Below are positions 31,501 through 41,165 of a stretch of DNA of 64,000 nucleotides, one piece after another. Where the stretch lies: NCBI GenBank assembly GCA_949358305.1, contig OX442320.1, forward strand, positions 808,501-872,500, given 5' to 3'. The stretch comes from Strigamia acuminata (lineage: Eukaryota > Arthropoda > Chilopoda > Geophilomorpha > Linotaeniidae). Below the pieces are notes generated by a model, which worked only from the letters and a program-made list of their open reading frames with translations, searched no databases and had not been told where the DNA came from. Position 1 is the stretch's first letter. Each line of letters opens with the position of its first letter. Made by a program: the position numbers and the translations under genes.

Positions 31501-32570
31501 CTGGTCTCTTCTGCCTCTACTTCTTTTTCTGCGATTGAACGTCTATAAGGCTGCAAATGTATTGGATCATGGTCCCCCGTATCAATTTTGTGTTTAAATG
31601 TTGTTACTCTACCTAAGTCTTTGTCTGTGGCTGCAAATCTATCCTGATTCCTTTGAAGTAACTGCTTCATCTGCTCTTGTTGGCTTTTGTTCATCTTATC
31701 TTTAGCAATCGAGGAGTCAAAGTCAAAGCAATGCACTTGCTTTTCATCTGTCAACTCAACCGCTTTGGTTGAGGAGTCAGTGCAATACACTTGCTTCTCA
31801 TCCAACAACCCAATTTCGATAATGTAATACGCCTTACCAATTGCAGATTTCTCCTTCAGAAAGACTGATTTGTTTGTTGGATTAGCCACACGCAGAACTC
31901 CTTTACCATACTCAAAATTTGTTAATGTTTTACAACACAAAATTCCAAACCTATCTATTACATTTCCTAGAGGTTCCATAAACATTTCTGTGGTTAGTTT
32001 TGTATTTAAATAAACTGGTATAACGCATTCATGCATTGGTGGAATTGAGATATTCTTCATTACTCTGGCAACATAACTCTGGTCCGAAAATGATCTATTT
32101 ATTGGAAAAACTGCTTCTTCTACTCCACTATCATTGTTCCGGCCCACAAAGATTTTTTGTAAATCATAATCGACGACAGTTCTCGTTGACCTCATGAATG
32201 GATCCCCCAACAAAAGCTGATGATGAAATCCTGACACTATTAATACTTCCACCTTATAGGTCAGTTTTCCAATTGCAATGTTCATTTTTGTTTTACCCAC
32301 TGGAACTACCAAATCCTTTCCTATCCCACGTAGCCTAATGTTAGGGCTGGGTGAATAATCCAATTGAAGAGCTATTGCAACTTCTTCGCTTAGCAGGTTT
32401 CGTTTGGCTCCAGTGTCCATTACCGCTTTTATTTCCATTTCTTTTACAATTACTGGGATCTCCAACAATGATTCTGATACCTGAACGTCAATTATAATTA
32501 TCTTACTCTTCTTCTTTTGTCTTTTCCTTTTCTTTGGGTGGCAACAATTTCTCTGTGGCCGTTCAACTAG
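28524..32570 (-). CDS. pol: Gypsy Pol polyprotein of E3 (protease, RT, RNase H, integrase)
   Basis: This is in the -1 frame relative to gag and open from the gag stop to TAA at 28524; the first start-like codon is a TTG at 32468. It begins with a basic tract (CCHPKKRKRQKKK), then retropepsin (MDTGAKRN). RT has WRFCVDWRRLN, GMGLCNSPAAFQ and catalytic YIDD. RNase H has STDASAYGLGA and TDHSALQWL. The integrase has H-H-C-C residues, a D-D-E core and a GPYEIVRR motif near the end. No internal stop or frameshift is seen. Compared with E4, an in-frame duplication of about 18 residues repeats DEKQV between protease and RT (around 31735-31810). It is likely functional if transcribed. Confidence 0.92.
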   Translation of the reverse strand, partial: LVERPQRNCCHPKKRKRQKKKSKIIIIDVQVSESLLEIPVIVKEMEIKAVMDTGAKRNLLSEEVAIALQLDYSPSPNIRLRGIGKDLVVPVGKTKMNIAIGKLTYKVEVLIVSGFHHQLLLGDPFMRSTRTVVDYDLQKIFVGRNNDSGVEEAVFPINRSFSDQSYVARVMKNISIPPMHECVIPVYLNTKLTTEMFMEPLGNVIDRFGILCCKTLTNFEYGKGVLRVANPTNKSVFLKEKSAIGKAYYIIEIGLLDEKQVYCTDSSTKAVELTDEKQVHCFDFDSSIAKDKMNKSQQEQMKQLLQRNQDRFAATDKDLGRVTTFKHKIDTGDHDPIHLQPYRRSIAEKEVEAEETRKLLEMGVIRESESPWSAPVLLIKKRDGKWRFCVDWRRLNAITKKMVYPLPRIDDTLDQLAGAQYFSMMDLIQGYYQVEIDEQDREKTAFTTSSGHFEFNVLGMGLCNSPAAFQKLMNKVLGNLLGKVCIAYIDDLIIFSKTFDQHLQDLDAVFSKLRLANLKVKLSKCTFGTNTIKYLGHIVDSDGVSPDPRNLESVAKFPKPTNLKQLRGFLGLCSYYRKFIPGFADVSKPLANLTRKDEAFDWGPPQETAFKALRTALVTVPVLAHPNFAEPFIVSTDASAYGLGAILKQRINKQEHVICYASRLLSTAEQNYTATERECLAIIFGINKYRPYLYGRKFTIVTDHSALQWLNKVKNPNGRLARWSLQLVDYDYDVIHKSGKKHTDADALSRIQEEIGEEEKEIIPLLLLEKLNLPVEQRKDEKILEIITAMENIEQLPRNRKRPLKQFVLLDNTLFRKKSYNSLNMEGNLLVVPQHLRKQVLEEMHDGLVGAHLGLNKTWKRIRVRFFWPRIYRDVRNYVLSCPHCAGSKSMTTPQKGLLQPWSTISRPFERIGIDTLGSFPVSNSGNKYVFVITDYLSRAVIARAAPACTALEAAKTLVFEVMLKEGSPREILSDKGTEYRNEMINEVSALFKSQHKSTSGYHPRTNGLTERFNATFAKMLTCYTNKDHTDWDEFLPFVIFSYNSAVHETTGYTPYYLLKGYEVDLSVDVNLNLPRKEFTLRTSRFMREMRKIANERLEWQSEKSKRRFDLDRIVVEFEPGELVYLKTPNRKVGLSEKLLPPFSGPYEIVRRTAPNDYEVRNSSGKKTSIVNVERLKPYKPREEIPETILQDLPPKKVTFSDEVQGSSQKDDQNAEIVKKDDDSRDKPKIGAKERFIDDNDQISLRNFFESEDKTSDSPVLTERERLKAIYGPKEIEARRVKKEVELEQRNQLLKSSLDESKKNRSQKPSPGVANAVGADTHARRPAESDFRSRRLRSQPRQDYTAFY

Positions 32571-33913
32571 TTTTTCGAATTTTGGGCCTTCGTTTGTGCC
32601 TGAGGATTAGGGTTTCCATCTTGCTGTTCACCTCTTCTCCTCTTTTTATTCCACTTCCAGCTGTTACTTCCACCTCTTTCCTGTTGCTGTTGTTGCTGTT
32701 GTTGTTGCCTGGGTGGATTGTAAAACTCACAGCTGAAATGATGATAACATCCGCATGAACGGTTATTAGAATTATTACTATTGTTAGTATTATAATTATT
32801 GTAATTAGGATTAAAGCCTTGTCTTCCACCTCTACTTCTACCTCCTTGATTATACTGTCCCCTATTCCTTATTGGCGCATACCACTGATTTTGTATCAGT
32901 ATTGACTCTTCATCCAGCAAATCCACTGACTCTGCCTCTAACAATCGCCGCTTTAAATCAGCGACTTCAGCTATTAACTCAGCGTGGGTTGGTTGGGTCC
33001 CCACGGTTCCACTCAGTTTACCTGCTGTTACCGGGATCGCCTTCTCGTCCACGATTTTTTTAAACGCCGCGAGTAGAACATCTGCTGGGTCTTTTACTTT
33101 ATGACTTTCGAATAACTTAATTCTTTCTTCCATATCCGCCAAAGTCTTCGGGAATACAGTAATCAACATCTTTTGCATTTCCGGCTTCAATCCTTGAAAA
33201 ATATAATTAATCTTCAAATTCTCAGGTAATTCTGGTCGCGCATAAGCACATTCGGCCAAGACCTTCTTCATAAATGCATCGGCTTTACCATCTGAATGCC
33301 TCATAAAATGAAGAGTGTTCAATACATTTTCCTGGCTTTTCCTGAACTTCTTTTCGATTTGTGGCTTCCATTCTGTCCAAGTCCATGTTGGATTCGTTTT
33401 ATATTGTTCCACAAACCATGCCAGTCCGTCAGTCTTAAGGGCTAACGGCAATTGCTTCACTCGTTCATCGTCTGATGCTATTGTAGCTTCATAAGCCACA
33501 AGCCATTGGTCAATGTTACCTTTTTCCGTATCATAACAAACAACTTCGCGCTTTTGTATCAAAATACCCTTGAGAAGATCAGTTAAAACTGTTGTTGGAT
33601 CTGCCATCTTGGATATAAGTCCTTTTGATGTGGATTCCTTTAATTTTACTGGTGTTAACAATTCAAATACTGATTGAAAAGACTTTGATTGCGCAAATTT
33701 TAATGGGGTTGCAAAAACAAGTTTATCATCCAATGTGGAAGTATTTTGCTCAACCTCCTTTATTCCAGGCTCAGACTGTGAAGTTGTTTTTCTTTTTCTA
33801 ACCGCTACTTTGGAATCATCCACTGTGCTTACTAATTCTCTTTCTAATTCTTGATTCTTTAAGTCCAGTAGATTATCCACTTGCGCCTGTGACAACTTAA
33901 CTGGCTGATCCAC
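32567..33913 (-). CDS. gag: Gypsy Gag protein of E3
   Basis: This is the capsid-type Gag of E3. The open frame begins at a GTG (33913); the first in-frame ATG is at 33607 (codon 103). The N-terminal extension matches E4's (DQPVKLSQ versus DKPVKLSQ, then FATP and TPVK), so it appears to be translated. The core has YDTEKGNIDQWLVAYEATI and the retrotransposon-gag-like WFVEQ...KKFRKSQENV region. The C-terminus is Gln/Asn/Arg-rich with SCGCYHHFSCEF in place of a CCHC knuckle. Length is 448 codons. The stop TAG follows AAAAAC, a possible -1 slip site into pol. Confidence 0.88.
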   Translation of the reverse strand: MDQPVKLSQAQVDNLLDLKNQELERELVSTVDDSKVAVRKRKTTSQSEPGIKEVEQNTSTLDDKLVFATPLKFAQSKSFQSVFELLTPVKLKESTSKGLISKMADPTTVLTDLLKGILIQKREVVCYDTEKGNIDQWLVAYEATIASDDERVKQLPLALKTDGLAWFVEQYKTNPTWTWTEWKPQIEKKFRKSQENVLNTLHFMRHSDGKADAFMKKVLAECAYARPELPENLKINYIFQGLKPEMQKMLITVFPKTLADMEERIKLFESHKVKDPADVLLAAFKKIVDEKAIPVTAGKLSGTVGTQPTHAELIAEVADLKRRLLEAESVDLLDEESILIQNQWYAPIRNRGQYNQGGRSRGGRQGFNPNYNNYNTNNSNNSNNRSCGCYHHFSCEFYNPPRQQQQQQQQQERGGSNSWKWNKKRRRGEQQDGNPNPQAQTKAQNSKN

Positions 33914-34554
33914 TGTTAAGCCTTTACTTATACCTTCACTTTATTCACACAACGCTGTAGCAACTCACAACTTTCACTAACCCTGAAATAAACTTATGCA
34001 CAATTAATTATCACAATTAGTCACTAATTCAAAATAAATTTCAATAACCAAAAAAAAAATTATTATTATTTCCTGAAAAATAATCAAAATTAATCATCAA
34101 AATCAACATAAACTTCTACATAAACCAAAAAGAAAACATTTCCTATAATTGAATCATTATTAATATAAGTTTTATCATTAAACAAACATTGAATATTCAC
34201 CACTCTTAACCTCCAAAACAACCTCATTTTATTATATAAATTCAACTTGGGTAAATATCTTTAATAAATTCAAATATGTAATCTTTATTAGTGCACTATA
34301 ATTAAATATTCAACTCCAATTGACCTTAAAAGAAAGTTTTCACAATGAGTCACCTTTCAATCTTATCACTCATGCAAATGAGTTTGCAACTTTTCAAAAT
34401 TTTATATGAATTTCACTTGAATTTCACTGAATTTTAATGCAAATTTGTACGGATTTCAAATGGATCTTCTAATTTTAGCAAATAACTGGCCAATTTCACT
34501 TTACTTTTACTACTTTTCACTACTTTCAGCCAATTAATGGGTCTCAAATAGAAA
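33914..34554 (-). other. E3 untranslated leader
   Basis: This is about 640 bp of A/T-rich sequence between primer site and gag. No credible ORF is present. No ATG lies in frame with gag downstream of the nearest upstream stop. Confidence 0.55.
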
Positions 34555-34571
34555 GAACCGCACCTCCACCA
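34555..34571 (-). promoter_or_regulatory. E3 primer-binding site (tRNA-Ala-like)
   Basis: On the minus strand TGGTGGAGGTGCGGTTC lies three bases after the LTR. Animal tRNA-Ala species end ...GCACCTCCACCA, which would pair with the first 12 bases. The assignment is from memory. Confidence 0.6.
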
Positions 34572-34574
34572 CTT

Positions 34575-35093
34575 TGTTACGTGGCCAGACTGACTACTGT
34601 TTGACCACGTAAATACTTTATTATTAAACTGGGGGTTTGCAATTGCACTAAGTTAAACTAGCATTTAAACTGTGTTGCTAATAAGAAGGTAATGAAGAGG
34701 ACTCATTGTATTATTATTAAAATATAACAGTATGTTTATTAAATCATAAATACAATCTGAAATAAACCAAAGATTAACTTAAAACTAAATCTTATAAAAC
34801 TATCTTAAATCTAGTAAGCATGAATAACTTTGGTGGGTGAAGAACCTCAAGATGCCGCGGCAGTACCTGCCCGACAACCTCTCGGTATGAAAGCTCGGAA
34901 TGAACTGACATTTCAGTTCTCCTCATCAGCCAAGTAAACTTGGGTGATTCTACTATTACTTAATGGGTAAATTAGTGAGATCATTCGCTTAAGGCGAACT
35001 CTAGTGAGGGTTTACAGCATTAATTCGAATCGTTTAGTTACGGAAGCGAGGTGGCGACAACTGGTTCACAGTGTGCTCGTCAACCTCGTAACA
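34575..35093 (-). repeat. E3 5' LTR (sense of the element)
   Basis: 519 bp, TGTTACG...CGTAACA. It lies upstream of gag on the minus strand. It is identical by eye to the other copy, which implies recent insertion. Confidence 0.95.
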
Positions 35094-35097
35094 CTAT

Positions 35098-36025
35098 GGA
35101 GAGAGTTACGCCGGCAGCTCCGTTTCAAAACACGGGCATAGATCACCTCGGACCATTGAAAATCACGAGTAAGGAAAAGGACAAAAAGGTATACATATTA
35201 CTATTTACCTGCCTGGCGACGAGAGCCATTCACTTGGAAGTCTCGGTTGATTTATCGGTCGAGAAGTTTCTGTTGGCGTTCCGTCGTTTTGGCGCTCGTT
35301 TCGGTTATCCGGCGAAGGTCTTCTCGGACAATTCGAAGACCTTCGAGCGGGGTAGCCAAGAGATTCAATCGTGGGGGAAGTTATTGTGTAAGGACGGGAT
35401 AAAGACATTGCTTTCGGAAAAGCAAATAGTCTGGTCTTTTATCCCACCTCTCTCGCCATGGGCGGGCGGAGCTTGGGAGAGGCTCGTCCGTTCCGTGAAG
35501 GACAAGCTACGGAAGACGTTGCTTTGCCATACAGTCGATTTGGAAACGTTACAGACACTGTCGGCGGAAGTCAGTTCGGTACTGAACTCGCGTCCTCTCT
35601 CTTACGTACACGAGGAACCTGACGGGGGCCGCGTCATTTCACCCAAAAACTTCTTAACAGGAGGTATGCCGAAGTTTGTTATAAATCGACCATTGCACGC
35701 CATTCGTAGAAAGGATTTACTGCATCTAGAGAAGAAGCGGAGACTTCACCTCTGGGAGTTTTGGAGGCTTTGGAAGGAAAGCTACTTAAAGCAGCTCCGG
35801 AACTTCCACGAGGTGAAGGGGGATTCCGCATACAAAAATCCAGAAGTTGGACAAGTGGTTTTGCTGGAGAAAGTAGGAAGCAATCCCTATTTCTGGCCTC
35901 TTGCCCGTATCACCGAGGTCATGCCCGGGGAAGACGGTCTCGTTCGCGTCGTGCGTGTGCTTTCGTCAAACGGCAAAGAATACAGACGATCGGTCAAACA
36001 CGTACGGGCGTTGGAGCTGGACTAG
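35098..36025 (+). pseudogene. pol: BEL/Pao Pol, C-terminal integrase fragment (continuation of the gag-pol cut at 17688)
   Basis: This resumes E2 pol directly after E3 and the second CTAT copy. Removing E3 and one CTAT would leave the frame continuous, with no lost codon. It carries the integrase core: Asp in GIDHLGP, Asp in FSDNSKTF and Glu in GGAWERLV. The Pao-type C-terminal domain follows (LLEKVGSNPYFWPLARI...). The stop is at 36023-36025. An open frame extends upstream to 35051, but only through E3 LTR sequence. Separated from its start by 17 kb, it is not expected to be expressed. Confidence 0.92.
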
Positions 36026-36077
36026 AGCGCCGGACCGTTCGGCCGGCTGTTCTCTTCTTTTTTTCGGCTGGCAGCGA
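36026..36077 (+). promoter_or_regulatory. E2 pre-3'-LTR segment (position of the polypurine tract)
   Basis: Between the pol stop and the 3' LTR the coding strand reads CTCTTCTTTTTTTCGGCTGG then CAGCGA. It is pyrimidine-rich rather than the expected purine tract. E5 and E1 share the same motif at the same place (TTTTTTTGGCCGG and TTTTGTTTCGGCGGG), so it is conserved and probably functional. Confidence 0.5.
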
Positions 36078-37351
36078 TGTTGCGAGCAGGAACGCAACAA
36101 AAAGATTTAGAAGTTTTCCACGTTTTGGTTTCTGAAAAGAAGATTTGACTTTTTAATTTGCTTTTTAGTTTTTGACACAAGTTGGAGACATATCTGAGAT
36201 GTCCGGTTGTTTGGCTGACCAGCGGTCTTGTTTGGTGATGTCCTTGACGGTCGTCATGCTGCCAGTCGCACCTGGATTGGTCGGGAGATGTGTTGTCGGT
36301 CACTTGTGGTCGTTTTGGTGTGATCGTTTTAGTGGTTTAGTAATTCTGTGTATTAGTTTAAGAATTATTAGAGTTGTTTTGAGATAGGCATATTTTATTT
36401 GATTGTTGTTTACCTTTTGCTTGATGTTTTAGGGGGTCAGCGACTTTCCAAGACGTGGGGCAGCAGGTGGCGAGCGGCGTAAAGCTCCCGTGACAGTGAC
36501 GGCATTTGGACGCATCGGATCCGCGTGTGTGTTTAGAGCGGCGTCGATACGCCTTGGTTTGGACTCTCGTTCGAGTCCCCACGCTGTTTGGAAGGTCCTT
36601 GCGTCGATGTCTGGTCAAGGGCGGCTATGGAAGTCGGTCTGGCTCGCTCCTGTTCGCCTGCACAGCTGTTAGCAAGTTGCTGTGCCGCCATCTTGCATGA
36701 TGAGCGGTTGGCTTTTGTCTTTGAGAAGGAAAGTTGGCTTTCCTCTGGAACTAAGATTGGGAATTGTTAATACTTGTTTATTTATGTATTTTATGCCTTT
36801 AATAGATGTTAAGATTAAGCTTTTATTACTTATTATCAATTTTGATGTAAAAGGGTTAAGTTTGAGACATGTAGCGCCCTCTTTGGAGGCAATAAGTTAC
36901 TTATAATGAGTAATTGTCATTTGTAGTTAAGCCTATTTTTTAGCGCCATTGTTCACGGTTGCCAGGCGCCTGTTGTTGCTAGGTTGAGAGTGAGTTACTG
37001 TTGTTACTAGCTGTTGCTAGAAGAAGCTTGTTATGGTTGATTTAGAATAAATAAGTTGTTATTCTTTTATCTTTCTTTGATGTTCTTCCTTTGGATTATT
37101 TCTGAAATGAGTTCCCAGAGAATGAGTGAGTAGAGAGCCAAGCTGACTCTCCTCCTCCTTGAAGACACATTTTCTTGCCCATTAGCTGAGATGTTTTTCC
37201 CATTTGATCTACTGTTTGAGAACTAGGCCTAATGCTAGGCCTAACGCTTTCTGCTGCTGGAATTTCTACTATACGATCATGGATGCGCAACAGGACAGTT
37301 GCCTATGAATGTACCACGCGACTTCCGAGTTCGACATGTCTGTTTGCAACA
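36078..37351 (+). repeat. E2 3' LTR
   Basis: This is one base shorter than the 5' copy and about 1.6% different, for example GACGTGGGGC for GACGTGAGGC and GTCGGTCTGG for GTCTGTCTGG. The GCCGCCATCTTG motif is kept at 36684-36695. Confidence 0.95.
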
Positions 37352-40300
37352 ATGGATTGAGTCGCCAGTCCTATTCGGGGAATTCTTTTCTAAAAGCAGG
37401 GGTCAACAGTGGCCTTGAATAAATCGAGTTGAGTTTAGTATTTCGTGTTTGTTTTCGAGTTTCGTAATTCCATATTCTTTTGTTATCGAGTATAATTATT
37501 CTTATTTTCATAGAAAATAACGAATTAATTTACGGGGCACATCAAGAAAACTTAAGAGAGTTTTAATGAAGGATACAAGTTTTAATCGATCAGCTCCCCG
37601 TGATCGAAAGAGAAGGAAATTCTTCTTGAATTTCAAGAGACTGTATCAAAGACTATTGCTTGAATAGTGATACACCAAGAGGATTTCAGCTTAAAGAAAT
37701 CAATGGATAGTTTGAAAGTGAGGATCGAGTTTAGAGAATAAATAGATCGTTTCTTGCTAGGAAAAAGATGGAGGTTTTGTTTACTCGAGATATTCTTTTT
37801 AGAAGGAGTGTTAACTCGGAACAAGTCATCGATTTTCGTGGTTAGTTCAATTCGATTTTACGATTCGACGATATTTCGGTTTCTTTTTATGCGAGGTTTC
37901 TTGATTTTTGGACGCAATTATTCGAGGAATGCAGACGACACTTTAATTTAGTTGACTTTAAGATGATTAAGGACATAATTCTTTGCTTCAAGATTATCCG
38001 GAGGATTAGCTACCCGTTCGTTTAGTCGAGTTTGTTTTGGATTTGATACGTCATTCGTCTCGAAAAGTTTTCTTACCTTCGATTTAGATTTATTTACGAG
38101 TTAGGCAATTCGTTCCGTCAAAATAGGCTGGTGTTAATTAAAGAATTAGCAGAATTTTCTTTATAATCTGAGCGCTTTCGTGAACGATTCCGAGGTTATA
38201 TTAGATTTTTCCCGACTTTGATCTGTCAGTCGGCCAATTACACAGTTCTAGAGGACAGTTCACATCCCATTCAGTTAATTGTTTTTCAGAAAATAATTAA
38301 ATGTGGCAGCTTCCATTTGAGGGAAGTAAGAGAAGTGCACGGTTATCCTGATTAACCAGCTGCATATACACACCTTCTACAAAATAGAGAAAAAGAATTT
38401 AGTCTTTTTAGGGAATATCGAATTCCAGTTAGCTGTAGAAAATAGAAGAAGAGGATTCACTTTCCTGAAGGAATCCCATCAGATACAAGAGCTTTTTCAA
38501 AGGGAAATTTAACAAGAGGTTAATTTCAGTGATCAAGTTAAAAAAGGGCACATGTTTGAAGAAACAAAATGAGTAGTTGTTAGAACAAAGCAACATACAC
38601 TATCGTGACTCTCTCTACAGAAACTTGCTACACATAAAGAATTTTTTGATCAACTTTTAGAGTTGAAAAGATAATCTTTCTCAGGAAGTTCACGTTCCTG
38701 AAAGGAAGTGTTCTTCAGTTATCCTTACTTACTCGCTCAATAGAAAAAGGATACATAACAGGTGCTCAGTCACACACACATATAGGATAAATAATCTCCC
38801 ATCTTAGCTGTTTCGTGATATTCCTCCAATTGGTTTTACTCTATCGTTAGTTTAGTAATCCCATAACTTCCTTAAACTTATCTTGTGATGTTTAGACAAC
38901 GCTCATGTTTTTGAGACAAGCAGAATGGTAGATGACAATTGAGTGCTCGAATCATGTACCAATTGCATTTGGGTTGCAATGTTTGGTAGATAGCTGGCAC
39001 TTACATGCAAGTTGCAAAGAGCTATATCAGTAAAAACATACAAATCCTCATACTTAAAATACTAAATACTCTCTTTCATAAGCTACACTTACAAGGATGA
39101 TTGCTAGTTCTTAACCTCCTAACCACTAATTGTTTCTACAAGTCAACACTACATAGATACTCGAACGGATTTAACTCTAAGGGCAAAAGCATTGGCAGCC
39201 ATAGATGACAGTAGAAAATCCGGTGATTTCACAACTACTTTTCCGAAAGTAATGGATTGTGATATCAGAAACAGAAATAATATACAACAAGACGCTTTAG
39301 ACTTAGGTCAGAATACTGCAGAAATTTTTGAATGAATTTTTAAGGGACGAGAGTTGGGGCGATGGTTATTCTCCTTTTTGGTCAATCTCAGATAATATAC
39401 GGGTTTTTTAGTTAAGCAGTCTAAAATATCCAAAGGAACCTTCTCGGCTCGGATATAAGATATTTTCTAATTAATTCCACTTCTATAGTCACTTAACTTT
39501 TACATATCTTGGCAGTCAAGCGCTGGAGATCAAAGGATCACAGACAGGACGGGAGGTCCGAATGCGTTCGCCTCTCTCAGATTGTGATAGTTGGGAGCTT
39601 AGAAACTTGGGATCTGGAGGATTGGACTGGGGAGAGCCGTTGTTCTTGCCAATCAAGATTATTTTCTGTTGAATGAGCCAGTTCCCTTTAGGAGCGCTAA
39701 TAGAAAAGGCGAAATGGGGGAATGGGGTTTGACAGGTCCACTTGATCTTCATATAGGAAAATTTGTTCTGAATCGGTCTTTTAGCTTAAAGTAGGAAAAT
39801 AGAATTCTAGCAATTAATATAACCATCTCGGATGATAGATGAAAGTTAGATGAATTTTAAGTGAGTTTTCCTTGCAATATATGCACTGGGGATTCGGAGC
39901 GCAAAGTTTCATAACACCATTGCTCAAAATATTACAGCTCATGTATTTTAGTTTGAATTGAAGGAGGAATAAGTCAAATTTGGCTAATACAATCGAGTTT
40001 AAGATAGATGGTCGAGGCGGAATACGGTTGTCCAGGTCTTTTTCTTGGGAAGGTAAAAGCTAGGATTTTCCACATAAAGATGAGGTCTATCTTGGTCGAA
40101 TGAATTTTGCTTTCCTAGGTGATTGGGGTCTCGTTCAAAGTAATCCCATTTGTCGACATCTTTTCAATAAACAAAATACTTAACTCTTACAGTCAAATAA
40201 CCTCTACCTCTAACACACAATAACTTGAATGAGAACATAAAATGCAATTAACTTCAATAGTCTTGATTTAATTTAGAATTGCAACAATTTTACCTCATAC

Positions 40301-41165
40301 CAAGGTCAAGGACAGGCTCTTTGTTCTTACGGATTAACTTCGCTGATACAATCATCCATTGTAGGTTTGATACTTAGGAAATTCTTCTCAGTTATCACAA
40401 GGATAATTGTGAGATTTCATGCTCATTTCGCAGACAGTTGAAGCACAGTCGGTTTTGTTTGACTATTTGTCATACTAAACATTGTATAGGTCTCAAATAA
40501 TAGCTGTCCGGATACAAAGAACAGGAGAATCTTTTCCGCGACTTTTAACCCTTCACTTTCTTGACTAGTTCTTAAAGTGCAGTAATCTGCGCGTTTTCTG
40601 TTCAGTAGCACCCTATTAACTTCGCAAAGGCGGATATAGGTGTTAATTAATAATTAGGTAAATCAGTTTCCTTTTTTATTAAACTCAGTTGATGTCATAA
40701 CATACAGAATGTTTGGCCTTCAGGTCACTTCACTTCCTTTTTTGTTTGCCGGGAAGACCTCCTGAGAGGAGTGGAAAAGTCAACCTTTAGAGGACATTGG
40801 GTAGAGTGAATTGAAAGAAGAGCCCAAACAATACAATCATACAGTAGTTTGAAAGATTCACAAGGAATCAATCAATAATACAAAGAGGGAATCTTGGTTA
40901 ACATGAGGAGACTTACAATAGTACTTATGATTAGCTTTCCAATTTTCCAATAGACATTGGGATGACAGGTCTGGTATCCATTCTGTATGGTCAGATAAGA
41001 GAGAGAGAGAGAGTCACATAGTTATTTGAGATAGAAAATTACACCCTTTGTAGATATTCACAGGAAAAGTTTCGAAAATTTGGCAAGGGTCGAATATTTG
41101 GATTTGAGTCACTGCATTTTTTCCTTCCTCGTGAATTAGAAGGTCCAAGTTCGGTCAACAGCTAC
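37352..41165 (+). other. E1 internal non-coding region between E2 and E5
   Basis: 3.8 kb of E1 body starting with the ATGG duplication. Only scattered frames of about 60-80 codons on both strands, with no recognisable domain. A short GA microsatellite lies near 40999-41013. From about 41131 the first unit of the 49 bp tandem repeat begins (GAATTAGAAGGTCCAAGTTCGG), then E5 interrupts it. I see no RNA gene. Confidence 0.6.

Larger units (their letters stand above)
17689..35093 (-). mobile_element. E3: Ty3/Gypsy LTR retrotransposon on the minus strand, inserted in E2 pol
   Basis: LTRs at 17689-18207 and 34575-35093 are 519 bp each and identical by eye. They begin TGTTACGTGGCC and end CGTAACA. 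CTAT is duplicated (17685-17688, 35094-35097). On the minus strand the order is primer site, gag (33913-32567), pol (32570-28524) and a 3' region cut by E4. E3's own length is about 8.36 kb. Pol is very similar to that of E4, so the two are subfamilies of one Gypsy lineage. Its third ORF is reduced to a protease remnant. Confidence 0.95.
11283..37351 (+). mobile_element. E2: BEL/Pao LTR retrotransposon, interrupted by E3
   Basis: LTRs at 11283-12557 (1275 bp) and 36078-37351 (1274 bp) begin TGTTGCGAGCAGG and end TTTGCAACA. ATGG is duplicated at 11279-11282 and 37352-37355. E2's own length is about 8.66 kb once E3 is subtracted. It carries a tRNA-His-like primer site, an 0.8 kb leader and one long gag-pol frame with BEL/Pao domain order (gag, zinc knuckles, protease, RT, RNase H, integrase). 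The LTR pair differs at about 20 positions including small indels, making it the most diverged pair in the nest. Confidence 0.95.

Noticed and set aside
35051-35093. Start of the E2 integrase fragment at 35051
   Set aside because: Those codons are E3 LTR sequence; E2 sequence resumes only after the CTAT duplication.
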